14,777 nucleotides of DNA from an uncultured Granulosicoccaceae bacterium (GTDB lineage Bacteria; Pseudomonadota; Gammaproteobacteria; CALCKW01), in the NCBI GenBank assembly GCA_937941555.1, contig CALDHJ010000534.1:1-14777 (forward strand), read 5' to 3'. Shown piece by piece: positions 1 through 6,941 of this stretch (position 1 is the stretch's first letter; each line of letters opens with the position of its first letter). The translations under genes and the position numbers were made by a program. The notes under the pieces were generated by a model. It saw only the letters and a list, made by a program, of their open reading frames with translations, was not told where the DNA came from and made no database searches.

Positions 1-1
1 C

Positions 2-37
2 GAAGAGCGCATCGGATTCTACGGGCGCGCCACATGA
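2..37 (+). CDS. 3' end of an unidentified upstream gene (partial)
   Basis: A reading frame enters from the left edge and ends at a TGA at 35-37. Only its last eleven residues, EERIGFYGRAT, are visible. The TGA overlaps the ATG of the next gene as ATGA, the usual sign of translational coupling within an operon. This overlap, more than the short peptide, is the reason to believe the frame is real. The product cannot be recognised from so few residues. If real, the DddP-like gene is not the first gene of its transcript. Confidence 0.45.
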   Translation, partial: EERIGFYGRAT

Positions 38-1284
38 CGGCCGATTCCGCTTTCAAGGATGACCGCAAGCTCAGCTACCTCAACAGCGACGGTGCCGACA
101 AACCGCTCAAGAGCCCGGTTCCCGCTACCACACTCGAGCGCGCACGCCACTACCGCCTGCAACGCCTGCGCAATCAGCTCGCGCAATCAGACTGCGCGGC
201 GCTGCTGCTCTACGACCCGATCAACATCCGCTACGCCTTCGACTGCTCCAACATGCAGGTCTGGACCCTGCACAACCCGATGCGCTACGCCCTGATCCTC
301 GCCGACGGCCCGGCGATGATGTTCGAGTTCAAGGGCTGCCTGCACCAGTCCGCATGCTTGCCCGGTATCGACGAGCTGCGCACCGCCAGGTCCTGGATGT
401 TCATGGCCTCGGGCGACAAGACCGACGCCGCACGCGACGCCTGGGCCGACGAGATCGCCGACCTCGTGCGCGAACACGGCGGGGGCAACCACCGCGTCGC
501 CTGCGACACCTTGACCGGTGACGGCGTGCACGCGCTCGCAGCGCGCGGACTCGAGTATGTCGAGGGCACCGCCATCACCGAAATCGCCCGCTCGATCAAG
601 TCCGCCGATGAAATCGACCTCATGCGCTGGACGCTGCGCGTGTGCGAAGCGGGCATGGCGCGCATCTACGCACACTCCGTCCCCGGCGTGACCGAACGCG
701 AGCTCTGGGCGCACTTGCATTTCGAGAACGCGCGCTCGGGCGGAGACTGGCTGGAGACCAAACTCCTCACCTGCGGCGACCACACCAACCCGTGGTATCA
801 GGAGTGCTCCGACCGCGTCTGCGAGGCCGGGGAACTGATCGCCTTCGACACCGACATGATCGGCCCCTATGGCTACTGCGCCGACGTCTCGCGCGCCTGG
901 ACCTGCGGCGACACCCCGATGACCGCCACCCAGCGCCGCCTCTACGACACCGCGCTCGAACAGATCCACCACAACCTCGAACTCGTCACCCCCGGCCGCG
1001 ACTTCGCCGACTTCAACGCCAGGAGCTGGCGTATCCCCGAGGCCCACATCCCCTATCGCTACTCCCTCGCCGTGCACGGCGTCGGCATGGCCGACGAATG
1101 GCCCGTGATCCCGCTGCACGTCGATTGGGGCGACGGTGCGATGTCCGGGCACTTCGAGCCCGGCATGGTGGTGTGCGTCGAGAGCCTGATCGCCGAAGCC
1201 GGCTCCGAGAGCGTCAAACTCGAAACCCAGGTGCTCGTCACCGAAACGGGCTGCGAGCGGCTGGACAGCTTTCCGTTCGAATAA
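34..1284 (+). CDS. dddP: DddP-type DMSP lyase (M24 peptidase fold)
   Basis: A 416-residue M24 (creatinase/aminopeptidase P fold) protein. DddP cleaves dimethylsulfoniopropionate in the cytosol to dimethyl sulfide, acrylate and a proton. Against Roseobacter DddP as I recall it, the whole protein aligns, including DPINIRYAFDCSNMQ (61-75), a GGDWLETKLL block (236-245), THTNPW-like 'HTNPWYQEC' (250-258) and HGVGMADEW (348-356). The six metal-binding positions of Ruegeria DddP (D295, D297, D307, H371, E406, E421) correspond here to D272, D274, D284, H348, E383 and E397, and the proposed catalytic Y366 and D377 to Y343 and D354, with matching local spacing. The N-terminus is shorter than in roseobacters. 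The ATG overlaps the upstream stop (ATGA) and lacks a strong Shine-Dalgarno sequence. Family assignment is strong; DMSP as the true substrate is inferred, since M24 relatives include peptidases. Confidence 0.8.
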   Translation: MTADSAFKDDRKLSYLNSDGADKPLKSPVPATTLERARHYRLQRLRNQLAQSDCAALLLYDPINIRYAFDCSNMQVWTLHNPMRYALILADGPAMMFEFKGCLHQSACLPGIDELRTARSWMFMASGDKTDAARDAWADEIADLVREHGGGNHRVACDTLTGDGVHALAARGLEYVEGTAITEIARSIKSADEIDLMRWTLRVCEAGMARIYAHSVPGVTERELWAHLHFENARSGGDWLETKLLTCGDHTNPWYQECSDRVCEAGELIAFDTDMIGPYGYCADVSRAWTCGDTPMTATQRRLYDTALEQIHHNLELVTPGRDFADFNARSWRIPEAHIPYRYSLAVHGVGMADEWPVIPLHVDWGDGAMSGHFEPGMVVCVESLIAEAGSESVKLETQVLVTETGCERLDSFPFE

Positions 1285-1624
1285 CAGCCCGCCCGCTCGC
1301 TGCGCAGGGGTCGACGACGCCAGCGCTCGGGTTCACACGACCTTGTCCCTACGCCACCAATGGCGTGGGGACTCGCCACAGGGCGCTGTCCAAGCCGACT
1401 GCCCGAGTCGTGACACAGGCTACGGCAACAGAGCAGGCCAATCCCGTTGCGCCGTTTACAGCAGCGAGCACCTGTCGAGCCGCTGTCAACGTTCGTACAT
1501 GATCCGAAATTTATTTCAATTCCGACCACCCGGGCGGTCGTTAGCATGTGATGGTCAGGTCGGCGACACCCAGCCTTTGTGGGACGCGGCCTCTCGCGTT
1601 TAACAACCCGCTGGGAGATACAAC
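1285..1624. other. 340-base intergenic region before the binding-protein gene
   Basis: No convincing gene is seen here. It holds a strong 12-bp hairpin (1345-1372), a GC-rich imperfect palindrome (1524-1539, GACCACCCGGGCGGTC, one mismatched pair) and a short AT-rich patch (about 1507-1522). A GGGAG Shine-Dalgarno sequence sits about eight bases before the ATG at 1625. The AT-rich patch and palindrome are the most likely promoter/operator area for the binding-protein gene, but I could not define -35 and -10 boxes. Confidence 0.5.
1345..1372. other. 12-bp hairpin, 60 bases after the DddP-like gene
   Basis: GTCCCTACGCCA (1345-1356) pairs with TGGCGTGGGGAC (1361-1372) around a CCAA loop, with one T-G wobble. 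No T-run follows on either strand, so it is not a classical intrinsic terminator. It may still end transcription or protect the 3' end of the upstream message. Confidence 0.45.
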
Positions 1625-2608
1625 ATGCTGAAATGGATCGGAAAAGCCTTTGGCCTACTCGCTTGCCTCGTCGCCCTGACATTGGGCCCAACGATCGCCA
1701 AGGCCGATGGCTGCGGCGACGTGTCGCTGATGCAGGCTGATTGGGGGTCCGCGCAAATCGTCACTGCCGTTGCAAAATTTCTGCTCGAACAAGGATACGG
1801 GTGTGACGTGACAACCGTTCCCCTGTCAACCAATCCGGCGTTGGTGTCTGTGGCCGAGACAGGCGAACCCGACATCCTGACCGAAATCTGGACCAACGGG
1901 GCGCCGGCCTACGAGGGACTCGTTGAATCCGGAAAGATCATTCCCGTGACCGAGGTATTGTCTGACGGGGGCGTAGAAGGCTTTTTCGTACCGGACTACC
2001 TGCTCGATGCGCACCCGGAACTGGCGACCCTGGAGGGCATCGTTGCCAACCCGGATCTGGTCGGCAACCGATTCCACAATTGCCCGGAAGGGTGGACCTG
2101 CCTCAACGTCAACAACAACCTGCTCAAGGCTGGCGGCGTTCTGGATGCTGGCATTGAGAATTTCGTGCACGGATCGGGCGAGACACTCGCCGCGTCAATC
2201 GCATCTGCCTACGACAACAAAGAGCCGTGGTTCGGGTTCTATTGGGCGCCGACATCCATTCTCGGAAAGTACCCGATGACACTGGTGGACATCGGCCCTC
2301 ACGACCCTGTTGTACATGCTTGCAATATCACTGAAGACTGCGCAACGCCGAAAGTGGGCGCCTTTCCCCGCAGTGTCGTGGTCACAGTGCTGTCGAAGGA
2401 ATTCATGGCCGACAACCCGGCTATTGCGGAACTGATGAAAAACGTGTCCTTCACCAACGCACAAATGGGGGAAACGTTGGCCTGGGTTGAAGACAACAAC
2501 GCCTCCTACGACGAAGGCGCCGTGCATTTCCTGACAACCCATAAATCCGTGTGGGGCTCATGGTTGAACGAAGACGCCGCAGACAAGCTCGCTACCCTGT
2601 TGCAGTAG
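1625..2608 (+). CDS. Glycine betaine/proline-type ABC transporter substrate-binding protein (OpuAC family)
   Basis: A 327-residue periplasmic solute-binding protein of the OpuAC/ProX type, which captures quaternary-ammonium or sulfonium osmolytes such as glycine betaine, choline or DMSP and passes them to an ABC permease. Residues 1-28 form a signal peptide (hydrophobic core about 8-22, likely cleavage after AKA). Family features follow: ADWGSA (39-43) with W40, DILTEIW with W89, and PWFGFYWAP with W202 and W207. Such aromatic residues form the cation-pi cage in this family. The start is supported by GGGAG about eight bases upstream. No ATPase or permease gene is visible, so this is an orphan component in the window. 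Its stop lies one base from the stop of the convergent LysR gene. Its position between two candidate DMSP lyases suggests a DMSP or betaine ligand, which is inference. Codon third positions look less GC-rich than in the DddP-like gene. Confidence 0.85.
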   Translation: MLKWIGKAFGLLACLVALTLGPTIAKADGCGDVSLMQADWGSAQIVTAVAKFLLEQGYGCDVTTVPLSTNPALVSVAETGEPDILTEIWTNGAPAYEGLVESGKIIPVTEVLSDGGVEGFFVPDYLLDAHPELATLEGIVANPDLVGNRFHNCPEGWTCLNVNNNLLKAGGVLDAGIENFVHGSGETLAASIASAYDNKEPWFGFYWAPTSILGKYPMTLVDIGPHDPVVHACNITEDCATPKVGAFPRSVVVTVLSKEFMADNPAIAELMKNVSFTNAQMGETLAWVEDNNASYDEGAVHFLTTHKSVWGSWLNEDAADKLATLLQ

Positions 2609-2609
2609 A

Positions 2610-3533
2610 TCAGGCGTCAAAAGGTCGCATGGTCGGGTCAGTGTCCACCTGCGACAACAACCACGCAATGAAGGCATCGCGATTGTCATTCGCGGCCTTC
2701 TCTCTGTGTGTCGCGAGATACCAGCGACCCGGCTCGGGCACCGTCACATCGACGGGCCGGACCAAGCGCCCCCGGTCGAGGTCGCGTGCACAAAAGGGCG
2801 CCCTTGCCATACTGATGCCCTGGCTGTTCAACACCGCTTCTCGAACCAGCGGATAATTGTCGAAGACCGGACCAAACTCCAGCGACTCACGCGGCACACC
2901 GGCCGCTTGCAGCCAGCAGTCCCAGTCGTCGGGTTCATTCCAGGTATTGGGAACGCTCAGAAGCGGAGCACTTTTCAGCGTTTGCCATGGCGCACCACCG
3001 GTCGCGCCAACCATCAGCTCGGGTACACACACAGGGTAGATATCGGTTTCAAACAACGGGGTGTAGTGAAATCGTTTGTCAAACGGCGGCGCATTGAACA
3101 CCCCGACATCGAAACGGTGCCTGTCATAATCGCCGTCTTCAAAGGTCGATATGATCCGAACGCGCGTATTGGGATGGTCTTGAAGAAAATCCGCCAACCG
3201 CGGTTGCAACCACATCGTGTTGAAGCTCGCGTAGGACTGCACCCGCAACACATCCGGTTCTTCCGGCGCCTGAATCTGCCGTGTCGCCGTGATGATGCCT
3301 TGAATGTGCGCCCGTATTGACGGGTAATACTGCTCTCCAGCAGGCGTCAGCTCAACGGATCGACTCGTCCGCCTCAACAAGAGCACACCAATTGAGGTTT
3401 CCAAAGACTTGACCTGATGGCTCACGGCGGCGTGCGTCACGCATATCTCTTCCGCGGCTTTACGAAAGCTCTTGTGGCGTGCCACAGCCTCGAAGGCCCG
3501 CAGCGACACCAGGGTTGGCATCTGATTACTCAC
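2610..3533 (-). CDS. LysR-family transcriptional regulator (GcvA-like)
   Basis: A 307-residue LysR-type regulator. The N-terminal winged helix-turn-helix spans about residues 7-65 (LRAFEAVARHKSFRKAAEEI, then VTHAAVSHQVKSLE, and the wing LTPAGE). The rest is a periplasmic-binding-like effector domain. The start MSNQMPTLVSLRAFE matches the usual GcvA N-terminus in length, which favours the GTG at 3533 over the ATG twelve bases further in. The gene is divergent from the cupin lyase (371-base gap) and convergent with the binding-protein gene (one base between stops). LysR regulators commonly control a divergent neighbour, so the cupin lyase is the most likely target. LysR control is known for other DMSP genes (DddR/DddZ with dddD). 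The effector is unknown. Confidence 0.9.
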   Translation of the reverse strand: MSNQMPTLVSLRAFEAVARHKSFRKAAEEICVTHAAVSHQVKSLETSIGVLLLRRTSRSVELTPAGEQYYPSIRAHIQGIITATRQIQAPEEPDVLRVQSYASFNTMWLQPRLADFLQDHPNTRVRIISTFEDGDYDRHRFDVGVFNAPPFDKRFHYTPLFETDIYPVCVPELMVGATGGAPWQTLKSAPLLSVPNTWNEPDDWDCWLQAAGVPRESLEFGPVFDNYPLVREAVLNSQGISMARAPFCARDLDRGRLVRPVDVTVPEPGRWYLATHREKAANDNRDAFIAWLLSQVDTDPTMRPFDA

Positions 3534-3904
3534 CCATCAATCTCATCGCGTAACGTGGCCGGCATGCAAACGGGCGCAGAATTCACAACGCAAAAATGGT
3601 CCGGTGCCAAATTGATCGTCATCGGACGCCGAATCAAGCGCGTCTTCAATTGAGCGCGCAAACAGTATATCAAGGGCCGACACACGCCGTGACACGTGAG
3701 AGCGCGGCCAGGATTCAGCCGAATGGGAAACACACTGGGCACATATCCCGCCGGCTGGGCACCGATCAATGAGCACTTCTACATGATTGATGACATTTTT
3801 TAGACGATACTCACGAACGAGAAGCGCACACTACAACACAGACCCGCACACCCCGCACCTGCAACCGACGGGCGGCTTCCGCCTGACTGTTCGGCCACGA
3901 AAAC
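3534..3904. other. 371-base divergent intergenic region between LysR and cupin-lyase genes
   Basis: No gene is seen. This is the shared control region of the divergent pair. It is locally AT-rich around 3780-3810 (a T6 run in ACATTTTTTAG) and contains the inverted repeat at 3765-3791. On the minus strand TATACT near 3668-3673 could be a -10 box for the LysR gene, with no good -35. A small repeat-like GCGC...GCGC around TCAATTGA lies near 3638-3659. No strong Shine-Dalgarno sequence precedes the ATG at 3905. Confidence 0.45.
3765..3791. promoter_or_regulatory. Inverted repeat ATCAAT-N15-ATTGAT, candidate operator for the cupin-lyase gene
   Basis: ATCAAT (3765-3770) and ATTGAT (3786-3791) are exact reverse complements, about 115-140 bases upstream of the cupin-lyase ATG. 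The arms are AT-rich in a GC-rich genome, and a T-run follows immediately. LysR proteins bind interrupted dyads in divergent promoters, so this is a plausible site for the adjacent regulator. The spacing is wider than the classical T-N11-A box, so confidence is low. Confidence 0.25.
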
Positions 3905-4585
3905 ATGACAAAAAGAGAACAACGGCTACACGCGCTCACCCAAGCGATCATCGCGTACCTGGAAGCCCATTCAGATGCCGTCGACGGTGTGGACAACGTA
4001 CTCAAGACGCTGTCGCACATGAAGCTGACGGGCACGCAGCCGCGTGACACCCGACCCCGAGCAACGCGACACGACGCCGTGCTGCAATGCGCGCTCGACA
4101 ACATGACCTCTCCCGCCCTGCAAGGCATTTCACACAGCCTGAATGCCGCCAGGAATGATTTGGTCTGGCGTGAAGACGAGGCGCAGTTCTACCCACCCGG
4201 CGCAGACCTTGGCGATGGCTACCGGCAGTGCAACCTGCACGCACTGCTGGTCGGGCCAGACGCGGCCGCCTTTCACCACGCCGACTTCTGCCTGGGGGTG
4301 TTCATGCTCGGGCCGCGCACGCTCTACCGCGATCACCGACACGCGGCGCCGGAGTTGTATCTGAACTTGTCGGCGCGATCCGGCTGGCGATTCGATACAC
4401 GCGCGTGGCAGGACTACCCGGCCGGCTCCCTGATCTGGAACCCGTCCAACGCGCCGCACGCGACCCGGGTCTACGATGAGCCCTTCCTCTCGGTCTTCGC
4501 GTGGCTCAACGACATCAGCACACCCTGTCAGGTGATCCCGCGAGACGACTGGGCCGAGATCGAACTGGCGCTCGCCAACGCATGA
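3905..4585 (+). CDS. Cupin-type DMSP lyase family protein (DddQ/DddL-like)
   Basis: A 226-residue protein with an N-terminal helical part (about 1-110) and a C-terminal cupin barrel. Cupin DMSP lyases use a divalent metal to split DMSP into DMS and acrylate. The first cupin motif LYRDHRHAAPELYLNLS holds Y141, H144, H146, E150 and Y152; the second, GSLIWNPSNAPHATRV, holds H185. The spacing Y-x2-H-x-H-x3-E-x-Y is the same as Y120, H123, H125, E129 and Y131 of Ruegeria DddQ as I remember it, and the last His (H163 there) is one residue closer. Length lies between typical DddQ (about 190-200) and DddL (about 230), so I do not assign a symbol. It is divergent from the LysR gene and convergent with the DUF1223 gene (19-base gap). 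The fold and metal site are well supported. Some members of this Pfam-type family may act on other substrates. Confidence 0.75.
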   Translation: MTKREQRLHALTQAIIAYLEAHSDAVDGVDNVLKTLSHMKLTGTQPRDTRPRATRHDAVLQCALDNMTSPALQGISHSLNAARNDLVWREDEAQFYPPGADLGDGYRQCNLHALLVGPDAAAFHHADFCLGVFMLGPRTLYRDHRHAAPELYLNLSARSGWRFDTRAWQDYPAGSLIWNPSNAPHATRVYDEPFLSVFAWLNDISTPCQVIPRDDWAEIELALANA

Positions 4586-4604
4586 GGTCGACGCGTCAGG
4601 GCAA

Positions 4605-5486
4605 TCAGCTCCGGGCCTGACGCCACACCGACTCGGGGCAGTAGGCCGCCCCGTGTATCGGGCCGAGATCGGGTGACTGAACCAACAGCGCACACCCCTG
4701 CCCCTCGCCTAGCGCGAGGTCCACGTCGAACTGCGCAAGGCCCGGCGGTGACACCGGCTCGAAGCTGCGCACGATGTGGTGACTGACCAAGGTCTTGTCG
4801 TGGTTCTCGCCGGTGGTAACGACAGTTGCCTTCTCGATATCAAACACCGCGAGCCACACTTGCGCATCGCCGGGCAACGTCCCGTCGAGCGTCACCGTCA
4901 ACGCCGACGCAGTCGACGCTACAACGCGCACGTCCAGCGCCGGTCGCTCCACGCGGTTGATGCCATCCAGCACATCCCCGCGCCGCGACCCGATCACACC
5001 GTGCCGACCGCTCACGACCGCCTGCGGGGTGTACACCCCGCCTCGCCCCGACAGCCCGACGTGGTTGTAGTGCCGCTGACGCAAGGTGTTCGACGGGCTG
5101 GAGAACGGGTCTTTGTGCGAACCGTGCCGCCCGTACACCAGGTCATCCCAGTAATCGACGTGAAATTCCAACGCAATCAGATGCTCGGGGTCCGCGCCCT
5201 CAATCAACTCGCCGAGCAACTTCTCCGCAGGCGGGCAGCTGTAACACCCCTGAGACGTAAACAACTCCACCACCGCCGGCGTTGCGCCCGAGTGCTCCGC
5301 CGCGACCACCGGACGCCCAACCCCGCCGAGCGTCGCCAAGCCCGCATAGCCCATCAACAACGCCGCACCGAATCCCGCAAGCATCGGCATCACCCGCGGC
5401 ACCGGGCCACGACGGCGACGCACGCGCTCCACAGACCACGATTCTTCAAATTCATCCAGTCGAGGGTCAGGTTTTTGGTGCGTCAT
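4605..5486 (-). CDS. DUF1223 family, thioredoxin-fold secreted or membrane-anchored protein
   Basis: A 293-residue protein. Its signature is VVELFTSQGCYSCPPAEKLL-like at about residues 72-91, with a CxxC pair (C81, C84), as in the DUF1223 family, whose fold is thioredoxin-like and whose function is unknown. A basic stretch RRRRGPVPR (23-31) precedes a hydrophobic segment (about 33-53), so it is probably membrane-anchored or exported with the domain in the periplasm. The ATG at 5486 is chosen because CCGGAG lies about eight bases upstream; an open extension to 5522 exists but has no such signal. The region after the CxxC (HVDYWDDLVYGR) also fits the family. No functional link to the DMSP genes is visible. 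Confidence 0.85.
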   Translation of the reverse strand: MTHQKPDPRLDEFEESWSVERVRRRRGPVPRVMPMLAGFGAALLMGYAGLATLGGVGRPVVAAEHSGATPAVVELFTSQGCYSCPPAEKLLGELIEGADPEHLIALEFHVDYWDDLVYGRHGSHKDPFSSPSNTLRQRHYNHVGLSGRGGVYTPQAVVSGRHGVIGSRRGDVLDGINRVERPALDVRVVASTASALTVTLDGTLPGDAQVWLAVFDIEKATVVTTGENHDKTLVSHHIVRSFEPVSPPGLAQFDVDLALGEGQGCALLVQSPDLGPIHGAAYCPESVWRQARS

Positions 5487-5937
5487 CGTGAATCTCCGGG
5501 CACGCCAAGGCAGTGACCACATTAGACCCCATCGGACACCGCGGTTCCTCAGTGTTAATCCCTAGTTCCGAGTTGAAATCAACAACGCGTTCGGCGTGCA
5601 TAGACACCGCAGCAATCCCTGTTGCAACACTACAGGCCAGAGCTTCACAGGGTTTTCGCACACAGAAGTTCGACTCCTGTACGCAGGAGCGCTCGAACAG
5701 GTACTGAATAGCAAGAAGGCCAATTGACGCTCAAAATACAGGACTGGTTTTGCTGCGCTTCTATCAACACCTATGCCAGCGCCATCCAGAGACGTTCGAG
5801 TGCGTTGTCGCGGCGACGCTGAGATCCGAAATCGAAATTTACAACGTGTCGCGACTTACCGATCAGCTCACCAGGGTACTCTTTTGCGATTGGAGACTTG
5901 CGAGCATCAACTGACTCTCAATCCAGCTTGTGAAAGT
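5487..5937. other. 451-base gene-poor, lower-GC region
   Basis: This stretch is visibly poorer in G+C than its neighbours and holds no well-supported gene. One open frame (5708-5914, listed separately) reads protein-like but lacks an ATG. A small stem (CTCCT 5674-5678 with AGGAG 5685-5689, flanked by TTCG/CGAA) and two tRNA T-loop-like strings (GTTCGACTC at 5668, GTTCAAATC at 5936) occur, without a tRNA cloverleaf around either. Confidence 0.4.
5708..5914 (+). pseudogene. Possible gene remnant or tiny unrecognised ORF
   Basis: An open frame of 68 codons ending in TGA at 5912-5914. Its middle reads LVLLRFYQHLCQRHPETF and later SEIEIYNVSRLTDQL, with a balanced amino-acid composition more like real protein than the Arg/Pro-rich shadow frames typical here. 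It has no ATG; only TTG or CTG codons near 5750 could start it, and no Shine-Dalgarno sequence is evident. I do not recognise a family. It may be a degraded 3' fragment or chance. Confidence 0.15.
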
Positions 5938-6402
5938 TCAAATCCCCAAATGCAACTTCGGCTTCCAGAACGGCCGGAACAGTTCGATCTTCGGGCAGCG
6001 GTCCATGACGACTTGCATGCCGCCCTCTTCGGCGATGCGCGCGGCTTCGGCGTTGACCACCCCGATCTGGCCCCACAGCACCTTGGCACCGATGGCGACG
6101 GCTTCTTCTGCAATGCCAGGTAGGTCTTCAGGGCGGCGGAAGACTTCGACCATGTCGACGGGGCGGTCGATGGCGGCGAGTGAGGGGTAGACCTTGATGC
6201 CGCGTATCTCTTCAAGCCCGGGGCGCGGATTGACGGGGATCATGTCGTAGCCGGTCTCGTGTAGCACGCGCAGCACGCCGTAAGAGAATTTGGTCTTGTC
6301 CGGGCTCGCGCCGACCATGGCGATGGTCTTGACCGATTTCAGAATCCCTTGCAGATACTCGTCGGTGTAGGGCTCGTCGTGGTTCATGTAGGTCGTGGTC
6401 AT
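5938..6402 (-). CDS. Stand-alone CoA-binding domain protein (YccU-like)
   Basis: A 154-residue protein that is essentially one CoA-binding Rossmann domain. The nucleotide loop is seen in VKTIAMVGASPDKTKFSYGV (about 24-43), followed by the characteristic YDMIPVNPRPGLEEIRGIKVY-type segment and the PVDMVEVFRRPED and AKVLWGQIGV blocks. These match YccU-type proteins, which resemble the CoA-binding domain of succinyl-CoA synthetase and acyl-CoA synthetases without the catalytic parts. The exact role is unknown. Its ATG (6402-6400) overlaps the TGA of the ferredoxin gene as ATGA, so the two are translationally coupled and likely function together. It is probably the last gene of the minus-strand operon. 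CoA-linked carbon metabolism fits the CitE-like lyase and crotonases in the window. Confidence 0.9.
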   Translation of the reverse strand: MTTTYMNHDEPYTDEYLQGILKSVKTIAMVGASPDKTKFSYGVLRVLHETGYDMIPVNPRPGLEEIRGIKVYPSLAAIDRPVDMVEVFRRPEDLPGIAEEAVAIGAKVLWGQIGVVNAEAARIAEEGGMQVVMDRCPKIELFRPFWKPKLHLGI

Positions 6403-6770
6403 GGCGCGTCTCTGGGTGTCGCGATGTCTGCTTTGAGCTCGTGGTCGGCGAGCGGGTCGAGAAAGGGGTTGCGGTAGAGGGTGTCGTGACTTTCGACGCC
6501 GACCTCGAGCGTGCAGTCGCCGGTGGGGCGCGCGACGCAGAGGATGACGTAGCCGTTGTTGAGCTGGCGGTTGTTGAGCGCGACTTGTGCGCGCTGGTCC
6601 ACGTCACCCTTGGTCAGTTTGGCAGCACAGGTGATGCAGCCGCCGTATTCGCAACCCCAGGGCAAGTCAACGCCCTGCTCGCGCAGCGTGTCCAGCAACG
6701 GACGACGCGGGTTGACCTGGTAAGTCGCGTTGTCGCGGTTGCCGAGGGTGATGGTGACGGTGTTGCTCAC
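6399..6770 (-). CDS. Plant-type [2Fe-2S] ferredoxin
   Basis: A 123-residue ferredoxin with the plant/chloroplast-type cluster motif C40-x4-C45-x2-C48-x29-C78 (WGCEYGGCITCAAKL, later VILCVARPTGDC). It is a small cytosolic electron carrier that usually serves oxygenases, reductases or desaturases. The tail after about residue 95 is longer than in minimal ferredoxins. I place the start at the GTG at 6770, with GGAG nine bases upstream; the frame stays open far beyond it, but that part overlaps the REP repeats and is not protein-like. It overlaps the CoA-binding gene by four bases. It follows the methanethiol oxidase gene after a 325-base REP block, so co-transcription with the upstream four genes is likely but not certain. 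No ferredoxin reductase is in view; the NAD(P)H oxidoreductase at 12547 is not of that type. Confidence 0.9.
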   Translation of the reverse strand: MSNTVTITLGNRDNATYQVNPRRPLLDTLREQGVDLPWGCEYGGCITCAAKLTKGDVDQRAQVALNNRQLNNGYVILCVARPTGDCTLEVGVESHDTLYRNPFLDPLADHELKADIATPRDAP

Positions 6771-6790
6771 TGGATGCGGCTCCACGTGGT

Positions 6791-6905
6791 TTTGGGAGCG
6801 GCTTCCTCGCGCAGCGAGAAGGCGCGATTGGCTTTGGTGACTCGGCTCATCGCTCCGTCTCGCTTCGCCCGCGCGGCCCGGCGAAGGACATAGCTCCCAC
6901 AGGGG
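6791..6905. repeat. REP-like inverted pair 1
   Basis: The left unit (from 6791, + orientation) begins TTTGGGAGCGG and ends GGCGCGATTGGC, with the stem CTCGC/GCGAG around GCA (6806-6818). The right unit, on the reverse strand, reads CCTGTGGGAGCTATGTCC from 6904 and continues with a GC-rich stem to GGAGCGATGAG. The head-to-head layout, the GGGAGC head and the GCGAT tail match REP/BIME elements of gammaproteobacteria. Confidence 0.7.
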
Positions 6906-6941
6906 CTTGTGCCAGTGCACAACGTTGTGACTGCTCTCGAT

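Noticed and set aside
187..1152. Long minus-strand open frame opposite the DddP-like gene
   Set aside because: It is the mirror of a strongly biased high-GC gene; its Gly/Val/Ala/His-rich product matches no family, while the + strand protein is conserved throughout.
1524..1539. GC-rich imperfect palindrome GACCACCCGGGCGGTC as an operator
   Set aside because: Short GC palindromes are common in this composition and no promoter boxes or adjacent regulator gene support it; kept only as a note in the intergenic entry.
5660..5945. Two tRNA T-loop-like strings (GTTCGACTC at 5668, GTTCAAATC at 5936) suggesting a tRNA or attachment site
   Set aside because: No acceptor stem, anticodon arm or CCA end can be folded around either, and no duplicated att-like sequence was noticed.
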